From Pseudomonas juntendi (GTDB taxonomy: Bacteria > Pseudomonadota > Gammaproteobacteria > Pseudomonadales > Pseudomonadaceae): a stretch of DNA of 61,453 nt. Shown here one piece after another: positions 44,429 through 53,190 of this stretch. Position 1 is the first letter of the stretch. The number at the start of each line of letters is the position of its first letter. Under the pieces are notes generated by a model. That model worked only from the letters and a program-made list of their open reading frames with translations. It did no database searches and was not told where the DNA came from. Made by a program: the position numbers and the translations under genes. The DNA is taken from NCBI RefSeq assembly GCF_009932375.1, contig NZ_BLJG01000104.1, positions 1 to 61,453 of the forward strand, read 5' to 3'.

Positions 44429-45976
44429 TCAGATGCGACGTTCGCTGTGTTGCCAGTAGGTGTCCCGGACCAGGCGGCGCACCACCTTGCCATTAGGGTT
44501 TTTTGGCAGTTCGCTGACAAAATCGACGCCGCGCGGCTTCTTGAAACCGGCCAGCGCCCGGCCGCAACGCTCGATCAGCTCATCGACCTGCAGCTGTGCG
44601 CCCGCCTTGAGCACCACCACCGCACGCACCGCTTCGCCCCACTGCGGGTCCGGCACGCCGACCACCGCCACCTCGAACACCTCGGGGAAGCCGTAGATCA
44701 CCTGCTCCACCTCGCTGGGGTACACGTTGAACCCGCCGGAGATGATCATTTCCTTCTTGCGGTCGACAATGAACAGGTACCCCTGTGCATCGACCGTGGC
44801 CAGGTCGCCCGTGAGGTAATAACCGTCGCGCATCACTTCGGCGGTGAGCGCCGGGGCGCGCCAATAGCCCTGCATCACGTCCGGGCCCTTGACCACGATC
44901 TCGCCAACTTCACCGGGGGCTACATCCTCGAAGGCTTCGTTGACTACCCGCAGGTCGGTCTCGAAGTAGCACCGCCCGCAAGAGGCCAGGCGCTGGTAAT
45001 TGCCGTCTTCCACCAAATGGTCCTGCTCGGTCAGCACAGTGACCAGCGAGCAGGTTTCCCCGGCGCCGTAGCCTTGTACGAGGATTGGCCCGAACAGTTC
45101 GATGGCCTTTTTCACCAGGGCCGGGGCCATGGGTGCGGCGCCATACATGACCAGCTTCAGGCTGGACAGGTCGAAGTGTTCGACGCCGGGGTAGTTGACC
45201 AGGCGATTGATCATTGCCGGTACTAGGAACAGCCGCGTAACCCGCTCGCGCTGGATGGTTTCCAGCAACAGGCGGTCGTCATACCGATCAAGCAACAGGT
45301 TGCAGGCGCCCACCGCCAGTAGCGGCATGATCTGCATGCCGCTGGCATGGGTGATAGGCCCCACGTGGGCCATGACGTCGCCCGGCCCGGAGCGGCGTAT
45401 GGGGCTGGCAATGCTCTTGCGCACCAGCGCCTTGCGGTTGCCGAACGACAGCATCGCGGCCTTGAGCACGCCCGAGCTGCCAGAGGTGTAATGCAGCACG
45501 GCCAGCGCATCGTCGGCCGGGTCCAGCCCCAGCGGTGCCTCGCTGCCAAGCTGCAGCAACGCGCAATAGCCCAGGTCGCCCCCTTGGCCGTCCAGCACGA
45601 TCAGCTGGCGCAGCAGCGGCAACTCCGCGCGTCGGGCAGCCAGCAACTCGGCAAAGCGCGCGTCGGTGATCAGTGCGACAGTGCAGGAGTCTTCCAGTAC
45701 CCGCACCACTTCATCCACCGACAGCCGCGCATTGATCGGCACCTTGACCATCGCCGCCTTGTACAGCGCCACTTCCGCTTCGACCAGTTCCACGCGGTTG
45801 GCGGCAAGAATCGCCACATGCTCGCCAACGCCCACGCCAAGCGTACCCAGCGCTGACGCCAGGCGGTTGCTGCGCCGTTCCAACTGCGCGTAGGTCAGGC
45901 GCGTCTGGCTGTCCGCCACGGCGATGTGGTCCGCCCAGTAGCGGGCACTTCGGGTAATGATCGATCCAAGGTTCAC
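44429..45976 (-). CDS. Acyl-CoA synthetase (AMP-forming)
   Basis: 515 residues. ATP motif YTSGSSGVLKAAMLS, then YGAAPMAPAL, YGAGET, YLTGDLATVDAQGYLFIVDRK, and the C-terminal catalytic Lys in PKNPNGKVVRR. It makes an acyl-CoA from a free acid, ATP and CoA. First gene of the operon, 14 bases before the acyl-CoA dehydrogenase. The chain type is unknown; resemblance is to medium-chain and aromatic-acid ligases. About 200 bases upstream hold no gene. Confidence 0.93.
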   Translation of the reverse strand: MNLGSIITRSARYWADHIAVADSQTRLTYAQLERRSNRLASALGTLGVGVGEHVAILAANRVELVEAEVALYKAAMVKVPINARLSVDEVVRVLEDSCTVALITDARFAELLAARRAELPLLRQLIVLDGQGGDLGYCALLQLGSEAPLGLDPADDALAVLHYTSGSSGVLKAAMLSFGNRKALVRKSIASPIRRSGPGDVMAHVGPITHASGMQIMPLLAVGACNLLLDRYDDRLLLETIQRERVTRLFLVPAMINRLVNYPGVEHFDLSSLKLVMYGAAPMAPALVKKAIELFGPILVQGYGAGETCSLVTVLTEQDHLVEDGNYQRLASCGRCYFETDLRVVNEAFEDVAPGEVGEIVVKGPDVMQGYWRAPALTAEVMRDGYYLTGDLATVDAQGYLFIVDRKKEMIISGGFNVYPSEVEQVIYGFPEVFEVAVVGVPDPQWGEAVRAVVVLKAGAQLQVDELIERCGRALAGFKKPRGVDFVSELPKNPNGKVVRRLVRDTYWQHSERRI

Positions 45977-46184
45977 GTTATTGTTCTCGTCGACAGAAAG
46001 ACATCGACGATGCTAATCAGCTGTGCGCGTGCAGATGAAATACCAGATTCAGATGTAGGCCATACCTTTATTGGCTGGCACCCGCAAGCGGCCGCCGACA
46101 GCTCGGTGATCGTCCGGGGGATTGCGGGCGCTCAGCTGTAATACTTCAAAGGAGGTGTCAGCGCTGATGAAGCGCTTTTTTCAG

Positions 46185-46216
46185 TAAAAAACAACGCCCC
46201 GCACAAGTCGGGGCGT
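46185..46216 (-). terminator. Intrinsic terminator
   Basis: On the minus strand the stem cgccccg / cggggcg with a 7-base loop is followed by ttgttttttac. It lies about 135 bases beyond the stop of the small exported protein gene at 46350 and presumably ends that transcript. Confidence 0.75.
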
Positions 46217-46349
46217 GTAAGGCCGATCAGTGGGCTTTCACACAGTCTGACTAGCTCTGCTCCAAACGGGGTTATTTCTCCATAACGTCGTTCGACCGAA
46301 GGTAAACCTGTATCGACGTGCAGAGCCGAGCATTGAATCACATCAGCGG

Positions 46350-46592
46350 TCAGAAATCGTCCGGTGGGCTCTTCTCGAACTTCCACTCTGTGTGTTTTCG
46401 AGCTTGTTCAAAACTCTTGCAGTTGTAAATGAATTCATTGCGATCAGCGTCTTTCGAAAGACTGGCGAGGATCTGATCGTACGTGCTACCCGAACAATTC
46501 TTCTCGTTTGGGGCAGGTACTTTCTCATCCGCCTGTGCTGACAGGCTACACGCCATAACGATGGCTGCGGAAATTCCCACTATGTGTTTCAT
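46350..46592 (-). CDS. Small exported protein, unknown
   Basis: 80 residues with a Sec signal (MKHIVGISAAIVMACSLSAQADE, cleavage after QA or thereabouts) and a charged mature part with two Cys (NCSGSTYDQILASL and YNCKSFEQARKH) that could form a disulfide. A GAGGA site stands close before the ATG. AT-richer than the catabolic cluster. I do not recognise it. The 298 bases before the next gene hold nothing I can support. Confidence 0.65.
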   Translation of the reverse strand: MKHIVGISAAIVMACSLSAQADEKVPAPNEKNCSGSTYDQILASLSKDADRNEFIYNCKSFEQARKHTEWKFEKSPPDDF

Positions 46593-46890
46593 AACGTCCT
46601 CATTCATGACTCAGGGTAATCCGGTACCCTGATCTACCTAGGCACGAGTGACAGGAGGTCCTGAATCGCCCGCGCATTGCACAGTTTGCATGGGTTGCTG
46701 GCCCCGGATCATAGCGGATGGGGCGAAGGATGTCTCGGTTCATCGGGAAGGGATTCCAGAGCGCATCCAGTCAAAGGCCGATGCTGCCGGATCCCATTTC
46801 ACTGACTGGCCCAGGCAACGGTACCAGACGGAAAATTAATGCAATGCGTGCGAACTGGCCCAGCAGTAGATGCTGGGCCAGAAGAGTGAG

Positions 46891-47247
46891 TTAAAGCAAT
46901 ACAGTGGCCAGCATCCCCAAGGCCCCTAGGATAAAGCCAATGAGCGCTCCCCGTCCTGGGAATTCATGAAAAAGAGACCACACGATTACGGGCTCGAGAA
47001 GCAACAACGAGGTGACCGATACTACGGTGACGATCCAGATGTCACCGACTGCAACGTATCCAAGCCAGTATGCCGCCAGTAGGCAAATCCCTGCAAAACA
47101 CATCAGCACCAAGGGAAAGCTGATAGCGCCCCATGAAGCACTTCCCGTCTGCGCGAGTTTAGCGACCACGACCTCACTGTAGATTGCACAGAACTCACCG
47201 ACCACCATTAAACCTAGAGCAGAAACTCCGAATAATTCTTTGGACAT
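46891..47247 (-). CDS. Small DMT/EamA-like membrane protein
   Basis: 118 residues with four hydrophobic helices, about the size of SMR or single-EamA proteins: VVGEFCAIYSEVVVAKLA, SFPLVLMCFAGICLLAAYWLG, IWIVTVVSVTSLLLLEPVIVW, GALIGFILGALGMLATVLL. Resembles proteins that work as dimers in small-molecule export. An AAGGAG is 6-7 bases upstream. GC content is lower than in its neighbours beyond the patch, suggesting transfer. Confidence 0.7.
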   Translation of the reverse strand: MSKELFGVSALGLMVVGEFCAIYSEVVVAKLAQTGSASWGAISFPLVLMCFAGICLLAAYWLGYVAVGDIWIVTVVSVTSLLLLEPVIVWSLFHEFPGRGALIGFILGALGMLATVLL

Positions 47248-47815
47248 ATCAAAAACTCCTTCGTATTCAGGGCAATATTTTTCCGCTCCCAGCTAGCGAT
47301 ACCACTGACTAAGAGTTCGTTGCAGGAATACGAAGCCGCCTTGAACAGGCCTGAATTACCGAAATATTTTCCCATGCTCATGTCCTTCGAAGGAAGTGAG
47401 TCTCAGCACAAACCGAGACACCGGCCTGATAATACGGCCCTTGCCCCATTCTGAACAACCAGTACCGCGTCAGCATGACGAAAGCTGCCCGATGCACCGA
47501 GTTCTTCATCACCAGGCAGCATCGGTGTGTGATCTGAAAGCGCAGACTGATGCGCAAGAGAAATCCAACGGGCGCCGCAAGACCGGCCTAGGCTCTGTAC
47601 GAAAAGGGATGTCGCAAACACCGCATGGAACAAACCAGAGATACCGTAACGGCGCAAAACTCAAACCAGAGCCAGCAGTAATGGCGATCGGAGGCCTGGG
47701 TTTGCAGTGCTCCTTTGCGTGAGTGTCTGCAATGGGTCGCAAGCTTCCGGTCGTGGATGACCGCTACCGACCCAATGCAGACACTTGATACCGACGCCGC
47801 TTAGCAACCGATCGG
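47248..47815. other. Gene-free stretch with a long inverted repeat
   Basis: 568 bases without a supportable gene; open frames here lack ribosome sites and homology. It ends with an imperfect inverted repeat: 18-base arms at 47722-47739 and 47768-47785 (17 of 18 match), loop of 28 bases with an inner cggtc/gaccg stem. The sequence looks like debris of mobile DNA. Confidence 0.6.
47722..47785. repeat. 18-bp arm inverted repeat with inner stem
   Basis: Arms agtgtctgcaatgggtcg and cgacccaatgcagacact pair with one mismatch; a second small stem lies in the loop. It is 30 bases from the end of the GrpB-like gene. No intrinsic-terminator T-run. Could be an insertion-sequence remnant or a recombination site. 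Confidence 0.65.
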
Positions 47816-48328
47816 TCATCCAGGTACGATGCCGGCATGCACTAGTGCCGCGATAATAAACGGAGACTTTTTCTCCAGATACTCAGCCATCCCACCTGTA
47901 TTGCTCGACTCAAGTTGGAGCTTCAGCGCTTCATATTGCTGGCGCATCAAGGCATCGCATCTAAGCAAATCTCTGAACCCCACCATCTGGGTGATCGCAA
48001 GGTGGCCACGGACACAAGCGTGGAGCTTGTGCGTGCGAATCCCATCCACATTACGCCGATAGAAATGATGCCCTTCCGATAAGTCGCTTCCTCGCACATA
48101 TCCCAAGCCCATCAACACCTCATCCCGCGCCGAGGCGTTGCTATGATCGTGAACCTCGATGAGCACATCGATCTCAGGCTTCGCCGCGAGCCCTGGAACG
48201 GAGGTACTTCCAACATGCTGTATGGCGATCAGTTCATCGCCAAAGGCCGAAGCGATGAGTGGCTTGTCTGCCAGAAAGCGGGCGGGCCAAGTGAGGTCAT
48301 AGGGAGTGATTTTGCTGGTCAGTGCCAT
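47816..48328 (-). CDS. GrpB family (UPF0157) nucleotidyltransferase-fold protein
   Basis: 170 residues. The family signature IQHVGSTSVPGLAAKPEIDVLI begins near residue 36, and GHHFYRRNVDGIRTHKLHAC and LLRCDALMRQQYEALK follow. GrpB proteins have a nucleotidyltransferase fold; the target is not firmly known. The Met at 48328 has AAGGA 6 bases before it; the longer frame upstream is not homologous. It belongs to the AT-richer patch. Confidence 0.85.
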   Translation of the reverse strand: MALTSKITPYDLTWPARFLADKPLIASAFGDELIAIQHVGSTSVPGLAAKPEIDVLIEVHDHSNASARDEVLMGLGYVRGSDLSEGHHFYRRNVDGIRTHKLHACVRGHLAITQMVGFRDLLRCDALMRQQYEALKLQLESSNTGGMAEYLEKKSPFIIAALVHAGIVPG

Positions 48329-48490
48329 TTCCGTTCCTTGGAGGCTAGTACCTGATACTCCGAATGTTCCCTCAATACTTGTGAATTCGCCAGCCACTGA
48401 TAACGATACCCCGGCCATGCGGCAATTCAGTAGATCAAATTCGAATCTGATCGAGGTTGGGTAGCTGTCTTGTCTACCATGTGCTTCTGG

Positions 48491-48527
48491 CCGACTGCCC
48501 CCATGTGAAGGGCAGCAATGAGTCGGT
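48491..48527. other. Strong hairpin in intergenic region
   Basis: Arms ccgactgccc and gggcag-(5-base bulge)-agtcgg in the 245-base gap between the GrpB-like gene and the broken hydrolase. Flanking aggttgggta and ttaccctta parts may extend the stem. No T-run; not an attC by the core rules I know. Confidence 0.35.
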
Positions 48528-48574
48528 CACCATTACCCTTACCTAGGTTGTAGTGCGCTGCTCCGTGAATCCGA

Positions 48575-49341
48575 TCAAACCTGATTGAGTGTCTGGGCGA
48601 TCTCCTGTGCAAATGCCTGTGGCTGCTCAAGCATCATCAGATGGCCCACCTCACGCATGATGGTGACACTGGCCGACTGTGCTATCGCCCAGTCAGGTAC
48701 ATCCCATTCGGCCCGGGAGCGCTCTCCGGCCAGCAGGTGCACAGGAATAGAAGAAAATACCGCCTTCAAGGCATCGTGGTAATCATCACCTACGGTCTCG
48801 ACCAGCACTGATCGGGCCATGGCTTGCACTGTGCTGGAGGGTTGATGAGCCAACCGGGCCATAGCAACCTCAAGGCGTTGCTGGCTAGAAGCAACCCCTG
48901 CGCGCTCCATCCAGGCTTTCGGATTTGCACGATAGTCGGCTAGCAGAGCCTCTGTTTCTTGCGCAGACATTTTTGCCACACTAGAAGACCAGAACGCATC
49001 TTTCAGTGAAAAATTGCCCTCTACGCTTGTGATGCTGGCTACTTGATCTCGATAACGCCTCGCATAGAGCATGGCTACAACTCCGCCCACGGAGTGACCG
49101 ACCAGGTGTACTCGCCTACCTGGGCGTGCTTGCCGATCTCTCGGTGCAGGTGCTCGATCTGAGAAGGGATATTCACGTTGCATGGCGTAACACCACTTAG
49201 ACGGCCATACCCAAGCAGGTCAGGCACGAAGACCGGAAGCGGAGACAGGCGCTTATGCAGGGTGCTGTGATCAAGGCAGCCGATGAGGCCGCTGATGAAC
49301 ACTACGGGCGTATGCTTGGGTATGAATGCACCCGATGGCAT
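48575..49341 (-). pseudogene. Alpha/beta hydrolase broken by a frameshift
   Basis: Two frames give one protein. The first runs MPSGAFIPKHTPVVFISGLI to IEHLHREIGKHAQVG. The second continues VHLVGHSVGGVVAMLYARRY to REVGHLMMLEQPQAFAQEIA, with nucleophile Ser in GHSVGG and catalytic His in VGHLMM. The join is at about 49110-49125 and is explained by loss of one base. Either the gene is decayed or the sequence has an error there. If whole it would be about 255 residues. Confidence 0.75.
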
Positions 49342-49484
49342 GAAGAATGATCGATCTTGCACGCTTGAGTTGGGTTCTCGCCAGACCCTGTTTATTGCAT
49401 TGACGCATGTACTGACGGTGAGCAAGCAAAGAGCTTGCCCGTGCACCCGTTTGAAGACAGCACACATCAGGCGAGCGCAGAAAG

Positions 49485-49943
49485 CTACTCAGCCGCCTGC
49501 ATCAGATCCAGCGTAATGTTGTCTGGCCCGGTCACATACACCACCAGCGTACCCTTGCGTGGGCCTGCGGGAATCGGTTGAGGCGTACCCCTGGCCTTCC
49601 AGCCCGCTTGCTCGATGCGACCGAGTACGGCGTGCATGTCTTGCACGCTCAATGCCAGATGCGCTGAGCCAATCGCAGATGCCGTAGGCGGGGTGACACC
49701 GTGGCGGGCACCCTGCGAATATTCCAGCAGTTCCACTCGGCTGCCATCCGGCCCTTTCACTATCGCCGTTCGCACCTTCGGGTCGGCGGTGCCGGTTACA
49801 TCGAGAATGAATGGTCCTCCCATTTCCGACTGGCGTTCGAGTGTGAAACCAAGCCCGATTGTCCAGAAGCGAATGGCTTCTTCCAGTGAGCTGACGGCGA
49901 AGCCAATATGATCGACGGCATAGACACTGTGGTTGGAATTCAT
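49485..49943 (-). CDS. VOC-superfamily (glyoxalase/dioxygenase fold) protein
   Basis: 152 residues with two beta-alpha-beta-beta-beta units: VYAVDHIGFAVSSLEEAIRFWTIGLGF and IGSAHLALSVQDMHAVLGRIEQAG. Metal-ligand positions are His in DHIGF, Glu in VELLEY and His in SAHLAL. The Met at 49943 has AAGGA at 7 bases. Substrate unknown; glyoxalase or bleomycin-resistance-type. The gene belongs to the accessory patch, next to an integrase remnant. Confidence 0.85.
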   Translation of the reverse strand: MNSNHSVYAVDHIGFAVSSLEEAIRFWTIGLGFTLERQSEMGGPFILDVTGTADPKVRTAIVKGPDGSRVELLEYSQGARHGVTPPTASAIGSAHLALSVQDMHAVLGRIEQAGWKARGTPQPIPAGPRKGTLVVYVTGPDNITLDLMQAAE

Positions 49944-49958
49944 CAAGTCATCCTTCAA

Positions 49959-49968
49959 GGGGGGGGGG
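49959..49968. repeat. Ten-G homopolymer
   Basis: A run of ten G just upstream of the VOC gene's ribosome site and at the edge of the integrase remnant. Such runs slip in replication and in sequencing. Confidence 0.9.
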
Positions 49969-49972
49969 ACGG

Positions 49973-50241
49973 TCACGTCCGACCGGCATCAACCATGGCG
50001 GGCCGATCCTCGCAGGTTTGGGGATCAGGTACCGCCCCCGTATAACTGCCGCCACACCTATGCGACAATACGCTCAATGTCTGGTCTCAACCCCACATTT
50101 ATCGCCCAACAGCTCGGGCATGGCGTGCAGATGCTCTTATCGACTTATGCGCGCTGGATTGACTCGTCCAACCACTGGTCAGAACTGGAAAAGCGCCAGA
50201 CTGGTACCAAATTGGTCCGCAGCTGCGAAGAAGCCACGTAA
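49973..50241 (+). pseudogene. C-terminal remnant of a phage-type tyrosine recombinase
   Basis: The catalytic end of an integrase in two frames: PILAGLGIRYRP, then YNCRHTYATIRSMSGLNP and FIAQQLGHGVQMLLSTYARW. The CRHTYAT, QLGH and nucleophile-Tyr (STYARW) motifs of Pseudomonas/phage integrases are present. The frames join at a run of five C (50035-50039) where six would restore the frame. The N-terminal two thirds are absent. It ends 20 bases before ybiT. Confidence 0.8.
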
Positions 50242-50261
50242 GTTATTGATAGGTAAGCTCC

Positions 50262-51848
50262 TTGATCTCCACCGCCAACATCACCATGCAGTTCGGCTCC
50301 AAGCCGCTGTTCGAAAACGTTTCTGTCAAATTCAACAACGGCAACCGCTACGGCCTGATCGGCGCCAACGGCTGCGGCAAGTCGACTTTCATGAAGATCC
50401 TCGGCGGTGACCTGGAGCCTTCGGGTGGCCAGGTCATGCTCGAACCCAACACCCGCCTGGGCAAGCTGCGCCAGGACCAGTTCGCCTACGAGGAATTCAC
50501 CGTCATCGACACGGTGATCATGGGCCACGGCCAGCTGTGGAAGGTCAAGGCTGAGCGCGACCGTATCTACTCGCTGCCGGAAATGTCCGAGGAAGACGGC
50601 ATGGCCGTCGCCGAACTGGAAACCGAATTCGCCGAAATGGACGGCTACACCGCCGAGTCGCGCGCCGGCGAACTGCTGCTGGGCCTGGGTATTCCGCTGG
50701 AGCAGCACTTCGGCCCGATGAGCGAAGTGGCCCCTGGCTGGAAGCTGCGTGTGCTGCTGGCCCAGGCGCTGTTCTCGGACCCGGACGTGCTGCTGCTCGA
50801 CGAACCGACCAACCACCTGGACATCAACACCATCCGCTGGCTCGAAACGATCCTCACGGCGCGTAACAGCACCATGATCATCATTTCCCACGACCGCCAC
50901 TTCCTCAACAGCGTGTGCACCCACATGGCTGACCTGGACTACGGCGAGCTGCGCCTGTTCCCGGGCAACTACGACGAGTACATGACGGCCGCCACCCAGT
51001 CGCGCGAGCAATTGTTGGCGGACAACGCCAAGAAGAAAGCCCAGATCGCCGAACTGCAGACCTTCGTCAGCCGCTTCTCGGCGAACGCGTCGAAAGCCAA
51101 GCAGGCCACTTCGCGCGCCAAGCAGATCGACAAGATCCAGCTGGCCGAAGTGAAACCGTCCAGCCGCGTCAGCCCGTTCATTCGCTTCGAGCAGACCAAG
51201 AAGCTGCACCGCCAGGCCGTGGTCGTCGAGAAAATGGCCAAAGCCTTCGATGACAAGGTGCTGTTCAAGAACTTCGACCTTACCGTGGAAGCGGGTGAGC
51301 GCGTGGCGATCATCGGCCCGAACGGTATCGGCAAGACCACCCTGCTGCGTACCCTGGTCGGCGAAATGACCCCGGATGCCGGTTCGGTGAAGTGGACCGA
51401 CAGCGCCGAAGTCGGCTACTACGCGCAAGACCACGCCCACGACTTCGAAGACGACATGACCCTGTTCGACTGGATGGGCCAGTGGACATCCGGCGAGCAG
51501 GTGATCCGCGGCACCCTGGGGCGCATGCTGTTCTCCAACGACGAGATCCTCAAGTCGGTGAAGGTGATTTCCGGTGGTGAACAAGGCCGCATGCTGTTCG
51601 GCAAGCTGATCCTGCAAAAACCCAACGTGCTGGTGATGGACGAACCGACCAACCACCTGGACATGGAGTCGATCGAAGCACTCAACCTGGCGCTGGAAAA
51701 CTACCCAGGCACCCTGCTGTTCGTCAGCCACGACCGCGAATTCGTTTCGTCGCTGGCTACCCGCATCATCGAGCTCTCGGCCGATGGCGTGGTGGACTTC
51801 AGCGGTACCTACGACGACTACCTGCGTAGCCAGGGTGTGTTGGTCTGA
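50262..51848 (+). CDS. ybiT: ABC-F family ATPase YbiT-like
   Basis: 528 residues, two ABC domains on one chain without membrane segments. First Walker A GANGCGKS and [11 protein letters not shown]; second GPNGIGKT, signature [14 protein letters not shown] and [11 protein letters not shown] charged linker (about 240-310, [25 protein letters not shown]) is the P-site tRNA interaction motif region. ABC-F proteins act on ribosomes. The start is TTG at 50262, matching the family N-terminus [21 protein letters not shown]; an aggt site lies before it. The integrase remnant lies only 20 bases upstream, so its promoter region may have been altered. Confidence 0.93.
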   Translation: MISTANITMQFGSKPLFENVSVKFNNGNRYGLIGANGCGKSTFMKILGGDLEPSGGQVMLEPNTRLGKLRQDQFAYEEFTVIDTVIMGHGQLWKVKAERDRIYSLPEMSEEDGMAVAELETEFAEMDGYTAESRAGELLLGLGIPLEQHFGPMSEVAPGWKLRVLLAQALFSDPDVLLLDEPTNHLDINTIRWLETILTARNSTMIIISHDRHFLNSVCTHMADLDYGELRLFPGNYDEYMTAATQSREQLLADNAKKKAQIAELQTFVSRFSANASKAKQATSRAKQIDKIQLAEVKPSSRVSPFIRFEQTKKLHRQAVVVEKMAKAFDDKVLFKNFDLTVEAGERVAIIGPNGIGKTTLLRTLVGEMTPDAGSVKWTDSAEVGYYAQDHAHDFEDDMTLFDWMGQWTSGEQVIRGTLGRMLFSNDEILKSVKVISGGEQGRMLFGKLILQKPNVLVMDEPTNHLDMESIEALNLALENYPGTLLFVSHDREFVSSLATRIIELSADGVVDFSGTYDDYLRSQGVLV

Positions 51849-51857
51849 TTGAGCGGT

Positions 51858-51888
51858 AAGGCCTGGCCGCCATCGGCGGCTAGGCCTT
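51858..51888. terminator. Long GC-rich hairpin after ybiT
   Basis: Stem aaggcct-ggccgcc / ggcggc-t-aggcctt with a 3-base loop, ten bases after the ybiT stop. No T-run, so it may be a terminator or an mRNA-stabilising hairpin. Confidence 0.5.
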
Positions 51889-51996
51889 GCGCCACAGCGC
51901 AGGCCTCTCCACGAAAAATTCGTTAGCCTGCTTTCATTTCCTTCGCGCAACGGCCATGATGGGTTCACGCCCAACCGCCCGCCCGCGAACGAGCCC

Positions 51997-53190
51997 ATGA
52001 CCGCGCAACAACCTGCTCCCCCCAGCGATAGCTTGCACATAACCCTGCAAATCCTGTCGATTGTCTTCTACACCTTCATTGCCTTCCTCTGCATCGGCCT
52101 GCCGATCGCGGTACTGCCCAGCCATGTGCACGATCAGCTGGGCTTCGGCGCCGTGATAGCGGGCGTGACCATCGCCTTGCAATACCTGGCCACCCTGCTC
52201 AGCCGGCCATTAGCCGGCAAGGTGGCCGATACCTTGGGCGGCAAGCGGGCAATACGCTATGGCCTGCTGGGTATCGCCGGCTGCGGCGTGCTGACCCTGC
52301 TGTCCGCCTGGGCGCTGAACCTGCCAACCCTCAGCCTGGGCCTACTGCTTGCCGGGCGCCTGCTGCTGGGCATAGCCCAGGGGTTGATCGGCGTGGCGAC
52401 CCTGAGCTGGGGAATCAGCCAGGTCGGCCCTGAACACACCGCCCGGGTCATTTCATGGAACGGCATCGCCTCTTACGGTGCCATCGCCATCGGCGCGCCG
52501 GTGGGGGTGCTGGCCGTGGACGGGCTGAGCTTCAGCGTGCTGGGCCCGGCGCTGCTGGGGTTGGCAGCCATTGCCCTGCTGGTGCTGCGCAAACGCCCCG
52601 ACGTGGCTGTGACGCGCGGCGAGCGCCTGCCCTTCTGGTCGGCGTTCGGCCGGGTGGCGCCGTGTGGTGTTGGCCTGACCCTCGCTTCCATCGGGTACGG
52701 CACCCTGACCACCTTTGTCACCCTGTATTACCTTGAGCGTGGCTGGGCCGGAGCAGCCTGGTGCCTGAGCGCGTTTGGCGTGTGCTTCATCATCTCCCGG
52801 CTGCTGTTCGTCAACGCGGTCAATCGCTTTGGTGGCTACAACGTCGCGGTCGCCTGCATGGCCACCGAAGTGCTCGGCCTTGGCCTGCTGTGGCTGGCGC
52901 CCTCACCACCGTGGGCGTTGCTGGGCGCCGGGCTGACCGGCTTTGGGCTGTCGCTGGTGTACCCGGCACTGGGCGTCGAAGCCATCAGGCAGGTACCCAG
53001 CAGCAGCCGGGGTGCCGGGCTGAGCGCCTACGCGGTGTTCTTCGACATGGCCCTGGCCCTCGCCGGGCCGGTAATGGGGGCGGTTGCCGCGCACCTGGGC
53101 TATGCCTCGATCTTCTGCGTGGCCGCCCTGCTGGCACTGGCCGGCGTCGGGCTGACGCTGCTACTGGCGCGCCGTGGCCGTGGCCGCTGA
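51997..53190 (+). CDS. MFS transporter (YhhS/YfcJ-like)
   Basis: 397 residues, 12 helices. Features of the UPF0226/YhhS group: ITLQILSIVFYTFIAFLCIGLPIAVLP, RPLAGKVADTLGGKRA, LLLGIAQGLIGVATLSWGI. Members have been linked to arabinose or toxin efflux. The end overlaps the convergent hydrolase by 30 bases. No obvious ribosome site; the ATG choice follows the homologous N-terminus. Confidence 0.88.
   Translation: MTAQQPAPPSDSLHITLQILSIVFYTFIAFLCIGLPIAVLPSHVHDQLGFGAVIAGVTIALQYLATLLSRPLAGKVADTLGGKRAIRYGLLGIAGCGVLTLLSAWALNLPTLSLGLLLAGRLLLGIAQGLIGVATLSWGISQVGPEHTARVISWNGIASYGAIAIGAPVGVLAVDGLSFSVLGPALLGLAAIALLVLRKRPDVAVTRGERLPFWSAFGRVAPCGVGLTLASIGYGTLTTFVTLYYLERGWAGAAWCLSAFGVCFIISRLLFVNAVNRFGGYNVAVACMATEVLGLGLLWLAPSPPWALLGAGLTGFGLSLVYPALGVEAIRQVPSSSRGAGLSAYAVFFDMALALAGPVMGAVAAHLGYASIFCVAALLALAGVGLTLLLARRGRGR

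Noticed and set aside
46648..46839. 63-codon ORF in the accessory patch
   Set aside because: No ribosome site, no recognisable domain, atypical composition.
47396..47722. 108-codon ORF and minus-strand ORFs in the gene-free stretch
   Set aside because: No start signal and no protein-like pattern; possibly insertion-sequence debris.
48491..48527. attC-like hairpin
   Set aside because: The stem is good but the flanking core sites do not match attC rules.
46350..49943. Integron cassette array
   Set aside because: Same-strand single genes next to a recombinase suggested it, but I found no consistent GTTRRRY/RYYYAAC core sites between genes and the recombinase is phage-type, not IntI.
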